From assembly GCA_004553405.1 (NCBI GenBank), contig SFLO01000069.1, positions 1 through 5,214 of the forward strand: a stretch of 5,214 bases of DNA. The letters are read 5' to 3'. The notes beneath the pieces are model-generated. The model did not search any database and was not told the DNA's origin. It saw only the letters and a list, made by a program, of their open reading frames with translations. The position numbers and the translations under genes are program-made. This DNA comes from Coriobacteriaceae bacterium. GTDB lineage: Bacteria; Actinomycetota; Coriobacteriia; Coriobacteriales; QAMH01. Positions 1-5,214 of this stretch are shown one piece after another; within the stretch, counting starts at the first letter, position 1; every line of letters begins with the position of its first letter.

Positions 1-9
1 GAGTTCATC

Positions 10-240
10 ATGGTTGCTTACTCCGAGATCGAGACCCGAGCTGCTGAGTCCAAGGTTGTCGCCCCCGCCACCATCCAGTGGTACGCAGACAACGAGAAGA
101 TCGGCAAGGACGGCGACAACTACACCTGCGCATGCATGGTCTGCCGTCAGGTCTTCAAGAACGCCGACCCCGTCGCTCTGATCGAGTGCGCAGAGGGCTG
201 CCGCACCTCCCATGTCCATGACAAGGGCGTGACCTTCTAA
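10..240 (+). CDS. Small Cys/His-rich protein of unknown function
   Basis: A 76-residue protein that I do not recognise. The C-terminal half holds five cysteines and two histidines: C40, C42 and C45 (CxCxxC), C60 and C64 (CxxxC), then H68 and H70 (HxH). This spacing would suit a small zinc or other metal site, but that is inference. The N-terminal part is hydrophilic and mixed in charge. There is no signal peptide or membrane segment, so it is probably cytoplasmic. The frame is open to the left edge of the window, so an upstream start cannot be excluded. However, GAG at bases 1-3 could be the end of a GGAG ribosome binding site six bases before the ATG, which favours this start. It ends 22 bases before a strong terminator hairpin, so it is the last or only gene of its transcript. 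Codon use (GTC, GAC, ATC, CGC) matches the neighbouring genes, so it looks like a real gene. Confidence 0.72.
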   Translation: MVAYSEIETRAAESKVVAPATIQWYADNEKIGKDGDNYTCACMVCRQVFKNADPVALIECAEGCRTSHVHDKGVTF

Positions 241-245
241 GTCCA

Positions 246-257
246 ACCCATATGGGT
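246..257. repeat. 12-bp perfect palindrome after the small gene
   Basis: ACCCATATGGGT is its own reverse complement. It lies between the stop codon of the small gene and its terminator hairpin. It may be part of the 3' structure of the transcript or chance. No function can be assigned. Confidence 0.35.
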
Positions 258-262
258 GTCTG

Positions 263-297
263 GCGACCCCGGCCTGTGCCGGGGTCGCACTCTATTC
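263..297 (+). terminator. Intrinsic terminator of the small Cys/His gene
   Basis: Bases 263-273 (GCGACCCCGGC) pair perfectly with 278-288 (GCCGGGGTCGC) around a CTGT loop, giving an 11-bp GC-rich stem. The tail that follows (ACTCTATTC) is pyrimidine-rich but has no continuous T-run. The hairpin is therefore certain, and termination is likely rather than proven. Confidence 0.7.
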
Positions 298-329
298 ACG
301 GGCCCTTCTCGTCTCTCTCCGTGCCGCTT

Positions 330-379
330 GCAGGGGTCCTGCCTGCGAACAGGGGAGGAAATCTCCCCACAGCAGCTGC
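330..379 (+). other. Cluster of short dyads in the gap before ndh
   Basis: Three short inverted repeats follow one another. GCAGG (330-334) pairs with CCTGC (338-342). GGGGAG (352-357) pairs with CTCCCC (363-368) around GAAAT. GCAGCTGC (372-379) is a palindrome. They could form a structured leader if transcription starts upstream, or be chance in GC-rich DNA. I recognise no riboswitch class. Confidence 0.25.
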
Positions 380-387
380 AAACGTGG

Positions 388-393
388 TTTAAT
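388..393 (+). promoter_or_regulatory. Possible -10 element for ndh
   Basis: TTTAAT matches the sigma-70 -10 consensus at five of six positions in an otherwise GC-rich stretch, about 95 bases before the ndh start. No recognisable -35 box lies 16-18 bases upstream. The dyad at 404-420 would fall just after the predicted start of transcription. This is a weak call. Confidence 0.25.
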
Positions 394-403
394 GGCTCAA
401 TTC

Positions 404-420
404 GCGTTTGAAACGCAAAC
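404..420. promoter_or_regulatory. Dyad upstream of ndh, possible operator
   Basis: GCGTTT-G-AAACGC (404-416) is a perfect inverted repeat. An overlapping second one is GTTTG-AAACG-CAAAC (406-420). It lies about 70 bases before the ndh start codon and just downstream of the possible -10 box, a place where a repressor could act. No binding protein can be named. Confidence 0.3.
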
Positions 421-438
421 GAAACAAGCGAACATTTC

Positions 439-470
439 AGCGATCCGCGCAAGCGGGCTTTTTGTTTGTT
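439..470 (+). terminator. Possible attenuator just before the ndh ribosome binding site
   Basis: AGC (439-441) pairs with GCT (457-459). After a three-base bulge, CCGC (445-448) pairs with GCGG (453-456) around a GCAA tetraloop of the GNRA type. A T-rich run (459-463, then TTTGTT) follows directly and ends three bases before the Shine-Dalgarno site. It has the form of a weak intrinsic terminator inside the ndh leader, so conditional read-through is possible. The stem is short and bulged, so this is tentative. Confidence 0.3.
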
Positions 471-472
471 CT

Positions 473-479
473 GGGAGGA
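473..479 (+). promoter_or_regulatory. Ribosome binding site that sets the ndh start
   Basis: GGGAGGA lies nine bases before the ATG at 488. It selects that start over an in-frame ATG at 392, which has no Shine-Dalgarno site. Confidence 0.8.
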
Positions 480-487
480 ACCACAAG

Positions 488-1840
488 ATGCAGAAGATCC
501 TGATCCTGGGCGGCGGCTTTGCCGGCTACCACGTTGCCAAGGGCCTCGAAAAGCAGCTCAAGGACGGCGAGGCCGAGGTCACCATCGTCGATATCCGCAC
601 GCACATGTGCTACCAGCCCTTCCTGGCAGAGGTTGCCAGCGGCGCCATCGAGTCGCGCCACATCCAGGTGCCCCTGCGCAGCCACCTCAAGAAGACCAAC
701 GTGGTCGAGGCCAAGGCCAAGGTCATCGACCCCGTCAACAAGAAGGTCACCGTCAAGAAGCGCGACCACGTCTGGGACCTCGAGTACGACCAGCTCGTCA
801 TCACCCTGGGCGCCGTCACCAAGACCTTCCCCACGCCGGGCATTGCAGACAACGCCATCGGCCTCAAGACCACCGAGGAAGCGGTCTACATCCGCAACAA
901 GGTGATCGAGAACTTCTCCATCGCAGACAGCCTCCCCGTCGGCGACCCGCGCCGCAAGCGCCTGCTCACCTTCATCGTGGTGGGCGGCGGCTTCTCTGGC
1001 GGCGAGGGCTTTGCAGAGATCGTCGACCTCTGCCACAAGCTGCTCAAGACCCACCGCAACATCAAGCTCGAGGACCTCGAGCTGCACCTCATCGAGGCAG
1101 CCGATCGCATCCTGCCCGAGCTTCCTCCCCAGCACTCCCAGTACGCCATCGACAAGATGGAGGCCCGCGGCGCCCACGTGCACCTCAAGACCTTCGTCGA
1201 GAGCGCTGTCGACGGCGTGGTGAAGACCTCCGACGGCGCCGAGTACCCCACCGATCTCATCGTGTGGACTGCCGGCACCTCCGCCTGCCCCGTCCTGCGC
1301 GACTCCGACCTGCCCCTGGACGGCCGCGGCCGCCTGCGCGTGCGCACCGACCTGCGCGTCGAGGGCGACGACGGCATCGTCGAGGGCATCTGGGGCTGCG
1401 GCGACGCCACCGTGTGCCAGGACCTCAGCGGCGGCGGCCTGCCTGACGGCTCCTGCGCCCCCACCGCTCAGCACGCCCTGCGCCAGGCAAACCAGCTGGT
1501 CAAGAACCTCTGCGCCACCCTGCGCGGCGGTCAGCTGGGCGACTACTTCCACAACAACGCCGGCTGCGTGGCCGGCCTGGGCGCCTGGATCGGCATCTTC
1601 GCTTCAGGCAAGAAGAAGCTCATCATCAAGGGCCCCCTGGCCTGGTGCATGCACCGCGGCTACCACGGCTTCGCCATGCCCACCTGGGAACGCAAGCTGC
1701 GCATCTTCGGAGACTGGACGGCCGGCCTTGTCTTGGGCAAGGACGTCACCTCCACCCACGAGCTCGAGCGCCCCAAGGCCTTCTTCCAGAAGTTCGCCAT
1801 CCGCCCCAAGCCCAAAGCCGAAACCGAAGAGACCGAGTAG
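488..1840 (+). CDS. ndh: Type II NADH dehydrogenase (NDH-2), FAD-dependent NADH:quinone oxidoreductase
   Basis: A 450-residue peripheral membrane flavoprotein. By family it passes electrons from NADH to the quinone pool without pumping protons. The N-terminal FAD-binding loop is GGGFAG (residues 8-13). The second dinucleotide-binding loop is GGGFSGGE (166-173), followed by an acidic residue at the end of the next strand (E203 in LIEAADRIL), which favours NADH over NADPH. Further NDH-2 landmarks are WTAG (260-263), the second FAD contact GCGDA (303-307), and AQHALRQ (327-333), which matches the AQxAxQ quinone-site motif. The C-terminal region from about 385 to 433 (GYHGFAMPTWERKLR, then DW...GKD) is the usual membrane-anchoring amphipathic section. 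There is no signal peptide or transmembrane helix, and the length is normal. An in-frame extension to 392 adds 32 residues that do not resemble the family and would displace the Rossmann fold from the N-terminus. It appears monocistronic: preceded by a long gap and closed by the hairpin at 1848-1886. The subfamily is certain, but the exact quinone is not visible. Confidence 0.93.
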   Translation: MQKILILGGGFAGYHVAKGLEKQLKDGEAEVTIVDIRTHMCYQPFLAEVASGAIESRHIQVPLRSHLKKTNVVEAKAKVIDPVNKKVTVKKRDHVWDLEYDQLVITLGAVTKTFPTPGIADNAIGLKTTEEAVYIRNKVIENFSIADSLPVGDPRRKRLLTFIVVGGGFSGGEGFAEIVDLCHKLLKTHRNIKLEDLELHLIEAADRILPELPPQHSQYAIDKMEARGAHVHLKTFVESAVDGVVKTSDGAEYPTDLIVWTAGTSACPVLRDSDLPLDGRGRLRVRTDLRVEGDDGIVEGIWGCGDATVCQDLSGGGLPDGSCAPTAQHALRQANQLVKNLCATLRGGQLGDYFHNNAGCVAGLGAWIGIFASGKKKLIIKGPLAWCMHRGYHGFAMPTWERKLRIFGDWTAGLVLGKDVTSTHELERPKAFFQKFAIRPKPKAETEETE

Positions 1841-1847
1841 CACCCGC

Positions 1848-1887
1848 AAAATGGGACAGTGGGGACAGTCCCCACTGTCCCATTTTT
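1848..1887 (+). terminator. Near-perfect palindrome after ndh: terminator and REP-like element
   Basis: Bases 1848-1865 pair without mismatch with 1869-1886, giving an 18-bp stem around a three-base CAG loop. The A-run on the left arm and T-run on the right make it a bidirectional-type intrinsic terminator, placed eight bases after the ndh stop. The core is built from two copies of GGGACAGT (1853-1860 and 1862-1869) and the inverse ACTGTCCC. This GGGACAGTCCC style resembles REP palindromes that are dispersed in some genomes and linked to RAYT (REP-associated tyrosine) transposases. The terminator role is well supported by sequence. REP membership is inference from resemblance. Confidence 0.82.
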
Positions 1888-1920
1888 CGCCTGCGTTCTT
1901 GCGGGCGGCTTTGTGTGTGC

Positions 1921-1926
1921 GACAAT
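1921..1926 (+). promoter_or_regulatory. Alternative distal -10 for the transporter operon
   Basis: GACAAT preceded by TGC (1918-1920) has the form of an extended -10 element (TGnGACAAT). A weak TTGCGG (1899-1904) lies 16 bases upstream. If used, the transcript would begin near 1933 and carry the whole 1954-1993 hairpin in its leader. It competes with the candidate promoter at 1946-1973. Confidence 0.22.
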
Positions 1927-1945
1927 GGCGGGCGTTTGTGTCCGC

Positions 1946-1973
1946 TTGAGAACAACGCTGCAATTCCTACATT
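1946..1973 (+). promoter_or_regulatory. Candidate promoter of the permease-ATPase operon
   Basis: TTGAGA (1946-1951) matches five of six -35 positions. TACATT (1968-1973) matches four of six -10 positions, with a 16-base spacer. The predicted start is near 1980, about 45 bases before the first permease. The inverted repeat at 1954-1993 covers the spacer, the -10 box and the start site, which is a typical repressor position. Confidence 0.42.
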
Positions 1974-1993
1974 TTTTTAGGAATTGCAGCGTT
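1954..1993. promoter_or_regulatory. 16-bp perfect inverted repeat, candidate operator copy 1
   Basis: Bases 1954-1969 are the exact reverse complement of 1978-1993, separated by eight bases (C, A and six T). The inner half-sites AATTCCTA and TAGGAATT recur in nearly the same arrangement before the solute-binding gene (4158-4183). The A/T-rich core stands out against GC-rich surroundings. The T-run sits in the loop rather than after the stem, so it is not an intrinsic terminator. It could act as a DNA operator over the promoter, or as a leader hairpin if transcription starts further upstream. Confidence 0.6.
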
Positions 1994-2011
1994 ACCATGT
2001 AGCGCGATAAG

Positions 2012-2020
2012 AGGAGGTGA
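2012..2020 (+). promoter_or_regulatory. Strong ribosome binding site of the first permease
   Basis: AGGAGGTGA is a nine-base match to the 16S rRNA 3' end, with eight bases between AGGAGG and the ATG at 2026. It rules out the in-frame GTG at 2017, which lies inside the Shine-Dalgarno site itself. Confidence 0.88.
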
Positions 2021-2025
2021 CGAGG

Positions 2026-2685
2026 ATGGACTTTGCTGCGATGGCGCAGTACCTGCCGCTGTACGAGACGGCCATGTGGCTCACGCTGCGTATCGGCTGG
2101 GTCGGCATCATCGGCTCGATCGTCATCGGCCTGGTGGTGGCCATGGTCAACCACTTCAAGGTCCCCGTCCTCCACCAGGTCTGCCGCGCGTACGTGGAAC
2201 TCTTCCGCAACACGCCGCTGCTCATCCAGCTCTTCTTCATCTACTTCGGCCTGCCGCGCCTGGGCCTCTCCATCAGCGCGGAGGCTTGCGGCATGCTCGG
2301 CGTGGCCCTGCTGGGCGGCGCCTACATGGCGGAGTCGTTCCGCGCCGGCTTGGAGGCCGTTGAGCCCATCCAGACCGAGACGGCGCTCTCGCTGGGCATG
2401 AGCCGCGCCCAGGTCATGCGCCTGGTGGTGCTCCCCCAGGCCGTCACCCTCTCCATCCAGTCCTTCGTGGCCAACGTGATCTTCCTGCTGAAGGAGACAT
2501 CCGTGTTCTCCGCCATCAGCCTGCTCGACCTCATGTTCGTGGCCAAGGACCTCATCGGCCTCTACTACAAGACCACGGAATGCCTGGTCATGCTCGTGAT
2601 CTTCTACCTCATCATCATCCTGCCCGTCTCCATCCTGGGCACCGTTGTGGAGAGGAGGTTGCGCCATGGAGCTTTTGGGGATTGA
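2026..2685 (+). CDS. Polar amino acid ABC transporter permease, subunit 1 (likely cysteine/cystine)
   Basis: A 219-residue inner-membrane permease of the HisM/GlnP (PAAT) family, one half of the channel of an amino acid importer. An N-terminal hydrophobic segment spans about residues 22-41. It is followed by the family hallmark ELFRNTPLLIQLFFIYFGLP (58-77). The cytoplasmic EAA loop, which contacts the ATPase, lies at about 118-139 (ETALSLG, then VLPQA). A last long hydrophobic segment spans about 187-205. The length is normal for the family. It opens a three-gene operon and its end overlaps the next permease by 20 bases, so the two are probably translated together as a heterodimer. Substrate cannot be read from the permease itself. 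Cysteine is inferred from the receptor encoded at 4283. Expression may be controlled through the inverted repeat at 1954-1993. Confidence 0.92.
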   Translation: MDFAAMAQYLPLYETAMWLTLRIGWVGIIGSIVIGLVVAMVNHFKVPVLHQVCRAYVELFRNTPLLIQLFFIYFGLPRLGLSISAEACGMLGVALLGGAYMAESFRAGLEAVEPIQTETALSLGMSRAQVMRLVVLPQAVTLSIQSFVANVIFLLKETSVFSAISLLDLMFVAKDLIGLYYKTTECLVMLVIFYLIIILPVSILGTVVERRLRHGAFGD

Positions 2686-3340
2686 CGTCCTCTTCAAGGG
2701 CAGCAACATGATCCGCCTCCTCCAGGGCCTGTGGGTGAGCGTCGAGATCAGCCTCATCTCCGTGATCATCTCCATCGTCTTGGGCCTGCTCTTCGGCGTG
2801 TTCATGACCTGGAAGAACCCGGTCGCCAAGGTCATCAGCCGCATCTACCTCGAGATCGTGCGCATCATGCCCCAGCTGGTGCTGCTCTTCATCGTGTTCT
2901 TCGGCTTCTCGTCTGCCTTTGGCGTGCACATCTCCGCCGAGCTTTCCGCCGTGATCGTCTTCTCCTTCTGGGGCGTGGGCGAGATGGGCGACCTCGTGCG
3001 CGGCGCGCTGGTGAGCATCCCCAAGCACCAGTACGAAAGCGCCGAGGCCTTAGGCATGTCCAAGGCCCAGGTCTACTACCACATCGTCATCCCCCAGGCA
3101 GTGCGCCGCCTGATCCCCATGAGCATCAACCTGGTGACCCGCATGATCAAGACCACCTCGCTGGTGATGATGATCGGCGTGGTCGAGGTCATGAAGGTGG
3201 GACAGCAGATCATCGAGGCAAACCGCATGGTGAGCCCCAACGCCGTCTTCGGCATCTACGGCACCATCCTGCTGCTGTATTTCCTCATCTGCTGGCCCGT
3301 GAGCATGCTGGCCAACCACCTCGAGAAGAAATGGAACTAA
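2666..3340 (+). CDS. Polar amino acid ABC transporter permease, subunit 2 (likely cysteine/cystine)
   Basis: A 224-residue PAAT-family permease, the partner of subunit 1. Hydrophobic segments lie at about 24-48, 70-84, 92-108 and 197-214. The EAA loop is at about 123-145 (YESAEALGMSKAQ, then VIPQA). The usual R-x-TPLL-x-Q hallmark is altered to RIMPQLVLLF (66-75), so the two channel halves differ at this conserved place, whereas subunit 1 keeps the standard form. The start at 2666 is chosen because AGGAGGT (2653-2659) lies seven bases upstream, inside the end of subunit 1. An in-frame TTG at 2645 would lie upstream of that site and add residues unlike the family. The gene ends three bases before the ATPase gene. 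Confidence 0.9.
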   Translation: MELLGIDVLFKGSNMIRLLQGLWVSVEISLISVIISIVLGLLFGVFMTWKNPVAKVISRIYLEIVRIMPQLVLLFIVFFGFSSAFGVHISAELSAVIVFSFWGVGEMGDLVRGALVSIPKHQYESAEALGMSKAQVYYHIVIPQAVRRLIPMSINLVTRMIKTTSLVMMIGVVEVMKVGQQIIEANRMVSPNAVFGIYGTILLLYFLICWPVSMLANHLEKKWN

Positions 3341-3343
3341 GCG

Positions 3344-4129
<786 letters not shown>

Positions 4130-4157
4130 GCTCAGCCGATGGCCGGCTAGCGGAAAT

Positions 4158-4183
4158 CAATTCATAGTATTTTGGTAGGAATT
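4158..4183. promoter_or_regulatory. Candidate operator copy 2, upstream of the binding-protein promoter
   Basis: CAATTC (4158-4163), 12 bases, then TAGGAATT (4176-4183). Aligned with 1961-1985 using one single-base gap, it shares CAATTC, TA, ATTTT and TAGGAATT, about 21 identical positions. The half-sites AATTCATA and TAGGAATT are inverted with one mismatch. It ends two bases before the -35 box at 4186, a position suiting an activator or an upstream repressor site. The A/T content is high for this DNA. Confidence 0.5.
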
Positions 4184-4185
4184 AC

Positions 4186-4215
4186 TTGACCCTGTCTCGC
4201 GCTGGGCTGTATCTT
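4186..4215 (+). promoter_or_regulatory. Promoter of the solute-binding protein gene
   Basis: TTGACC (4186-4191, five of six) and TATCTT (4210-4215, four of six) are separated by 18 bases, with TG directly before the -10. Transcription would start near 4222, leaving a leader of about 60 bases. This gives the receptor gene its own transcript in addition to any read-through from the ATPase gene. Confidence 0.6.
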
Positions 4216-4225
4216 CCTGTACAGC
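4206..4225. promoter_or_regulatory. Dyad over the -10 box and start site of the binding-protein gene
   Basis: GCTGTA (4206-4211) and TACAGC (4220-4225) form an inverted repeat with an eight-base centre. It covers the -10 box and the likely transcription start, so it is a possible repressor site distinct from the element at 4158-4183. No regulator can be named. Confidence 0.35.
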
Positions 4226-4228
4226 AAA

Positions 4229-4260
4229 CCGGCAGCGCACCTGCATAGTAGGGCAGCCGG
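4229..4260 (+). other. Leader hairpin of the binding-protein mRNA
   Basis: CCGGC (4229-4233) pairs with GCCGG (4256-4260). After one A-A mismatch, GC (4235-4236) pairs with GC (4253-4254), and a small inner stem is possible (CCT 4240-4242 with AGG 4250-4252). It begins near the 5' end of the predicted transcript and ends ten bases before the Shine-Dalgarno site. It might protect the mRNA 5' end. There is no T-run, so it is not a terminator. Confidence 0.35.
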
Positions 4261-4282
4261 GACCATTCGAGAGAGGAAGACC

Positions 4283-5149
4283 ATGAAGAAGAAGCTCACC
4301 GGCATCATCGCGGCGGTTGCCGCGCTGGCCCTCGGCGCATCCCTGCTGGCAGGCTGCGGTGGCAGCGGCGGCTCCGGCAGCACCGGTGCCCAGGACGGCA
4401 CCACCCGCACCGTCGAGGACATCCAGGCTGACGGCAAGATCGTCATCGGCGTGTTCTCCGACAAGAACCCCTTCGGCTACGTCGACGAGAACGGCGAGTA
4501 CCAGGGTTACGACATCGAGCTGGCCCGCCAGATCGGCGCCGACATGGGCGTCGAGGTCGAGTTCGTCTCCACCGAGGCAGCCAACCGCGTCGAGTACCTC
4601 AAGACCAACAAGGTCGACCTCATCTTGGCCAACTTCACCGTCACCCCGGAGCGCGCCGAGGCCGTCGACTTCTGCGAGGCCTACATGAACGTGGCCCTGG
4701 GCGCCGTGTCCCACAAGTCCCACGTCATCACCAGCCTCGACGACGTCAAGGACGAGCAGGTCATCGTCATCTCCGGCACCACTGCAGAGACCTACCTGAC
4801 CGCCAACTACCCCAACATCAAGCAGCAGAAGTTCGACACCTACGCAGCTGCCAAGACCGCCTTTGAGAACGACAAGAACGCCCTGTGGCTCAACGACAAC
4901 ACCGAGGTCATCGCCTTTGCCAACGCTGACCTCAACGAGTACGTCGTGGGCATCGAGAGCCTGGGCAACCCGGACACCATCGCCCCGGCCGTCGCCAAGG
5001 GCAACGAGAGCCTGCTCACCTGGATCAACGACGAGATGGTCAAGCTCGGCAGCCAGAGCTTCTTCCACGGCGCCTATGAGAAGACCCTGCTCGACACCTA
5101 CGGTGCAGACTACGAGGACACCCTCGTCGTGGAGCCCGGCCAGAACTAG
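4283..5149 (+). CDS. ABC transporter solute-binding lipoprotein, CjaA-like, likely cysteine-binding
   Basis: A 288-residue family 3 extracellular solute-binding protein, the receptor of the importer encoded just upstream. A lysine-start signal peptide (MKKK, hydrophobic 8-22) ends in the lipobox LAGC with lipidated C25, followed by a Gly/Ser linker. The mature domain begins near residue 44, with KIVIGVFSD (52-60) and the ENGEYQGYDIELA stretch (69-81). It shares many segments, as I recall them, with the cysteine-binding protein CjaA (Cj0982) of Campylobacter jejuni: EAANRVE (98-104), ILANFT (114-119), VDFC (128-131), GTTAE (165-169), NYPNIK (175-180), IAPAV (233-237) and KLG then FFHGAY (254-265). 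Cysteine is therefore the best substrate guess, with cystine or another polar amino acid as alternatives. The start follows GAGAGG (4271-4276), six bases before ATG. It has its own promoter and terminator, as expected for a receptor made in excess. Confidence 0.93.
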   Translation: MKKKLTGIIAAVAALALGASLLAGCGGSGGSGSTGAQDGTTRTVEDIQADGKIVIGVFSDKNPFGYVDENGEYQGYDIELARQIGADMGVEVEFVSTEAANRVEYLKTNKVDLILANFTVTPERAEAVDFCEAYMNVALGAVSHKSHVITSLDDVKDEQVIVISGTTAETYLTANYPNIKQQKFDTYAAAKTAFENDKNALWLNDNTEVIAFANADLNEYVVGIESLGNPDTIAPAVAKGNESLLTWINDEMVKLGSQSFFHGAYEKTLLDTYGADYEDTLVVEPGQN

Positions 5150-5176
5150 GCCCGCGCTCGCATAGCGAACCCCAAG

Positions 5177-5214
5177 GGGGCGGAAAGCCGCGTGCTTTCC
5201 GCCCCTTCTTGTTT
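5177..5214 (+). terminator. Intrinsic terminator of the binding-protein gene
   Basis: GGGGCGGAAAGC (5177-5188) pairs perfectly with GCTTTCCGCCCC (5194-5205) around a five-base loop. The T-rich tail TTCTTGTTT follows and runs to the window edge. It lies 27 bases after the stop codon and closes the transporter locus. Confidence 0.9.

Noticed and set aside
398..403. A third CAATTC, upstream of ndh, as another copy of the shared operator
   Set aside because: No TAGGAATT or GAATT half-site follows at the required distance, so it is a lone six-base match.
392..487. N-terminal extension of ndh from an in-frame ATG at 392
   Set aside because: No Shine-Dalgarno site precedes 392, the 32 extra residues do not resemble NDH-2 proteins, and the frame runs through the hairpin and T-run at 439-470. 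The ATG at 488 has GGGAGGA at a good distance and starts right at the Rossmann fold.
437..1552. Long open frame (371 codons) on the - strand opposite ndh
   Set aside because: It mirrors ndh codons rich in GAC/GTC and GAG/CTC. The predicted protein is a low-complexity Ala/Gly/Val/Leu/Asp mix with no motif.
1954..1993. The hairpin before the first permease as an intrinsic terminator
   Set aside because: The T-run is in the loop. After the stem comes ACCATGTAGCGC, with no T-run on either strand.
1660..2844. Open frame (394 codons) on the - strand spanning the ndh end, the gap and the first permease
   Set aside because: It crosses two terminator- or operator-like palindromes, has no plausible ribosome binding site and gives a His/Asp/Glu-rich nonsense protein.
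4134..4148. Small dyad AGCCG-N5-CGGCT after the ATPase stop as a terminator
   Set aside because: Only five pairs and no T-run follow. It is too weak to call.
4157..5068. Long open frame (303 codons) on the - strand opposite the receptor gene
   Set aside because: It is low-complexity Val/Asp/Gly/Leu with no domain. The + strand frame has a lipobox and a full binding-protein domain.

Overview
The window reads as chromosomal DNA from a GC-rich, Gram-positive-type bacterium. Coding regions use almost only G or C at third codon positions, the Shine-Dalgarno sites are strong (AGGAGGTGA before the first permease), and the solute-binding protein is a lipoprotein with a classic lipobox. Protein style and gene content suggest a Coriobacteriia member (Olsenella/Collinsella/Atopobiaceae-like). 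This is an inference from general resemblance, not a marker-based assignment. All five large genes and one small gene lie on the + strand.

Layout. (1) 10-240: a small Cys/His-rich protein of unknown function, closed by a strong terminator hairpin at 263-288. (2) 298-487: an intergenic stretch rich in short dyads, ending in a hairpin plus T-run just before the ribosome binding site of the next gene. (3) 488-1840: a type II NADH dehydrogenase (NDH-2), a single-subunit, FAD-containing, non-proton-pumping NADH:quinone oxidoreductase. (4) 1841-2025: a near-perfect 39-bp palindrome that is both a terminator and a REP/BIME-like sequence, then a second 16-bp perfect inverted repeat lying on a candidate promoter. 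(5) 2026-4129: a three-gene operon of two polar amino acid ABC permeases (20-bp overlap) and their ATPase (3-bp gap). (6) 4130-4282: a regulatory gap with a good sigma-70-type promoter. (7) 4283-5149: the solute-binding lipoprotein, followed by a strong terminator.

How the genes work together. The last four genes make one complete polar-amino-acid-type (PAAT) importer: lipoprotein receptor, permease heterodimer and ATPase. The receptor closely resembles the cysteine-binding protein CjaA (Cj0982) of Campylobacter jejuni, so cysteine (or cystine) is the most likely substrate. The receptor gene has its own promoter, which would allow it to be made in excess over the membrane and ATPase parts.

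The most interesting signal is regulatory. The gap before the permeases and the gap before the receptor gene share an element of the form CAATTC-N11/12-TAGGAATT, and nothing else in the window has it. It is a candidate operator tying the two halves of the transporter together. Its shape loosely recalls operators of Rrf2-family cysteine regulators (CymR). No regulator is encoded here. I see no mobile element, CRISPR array, RNA gene or defence system, and the genes themselves are ordinary.
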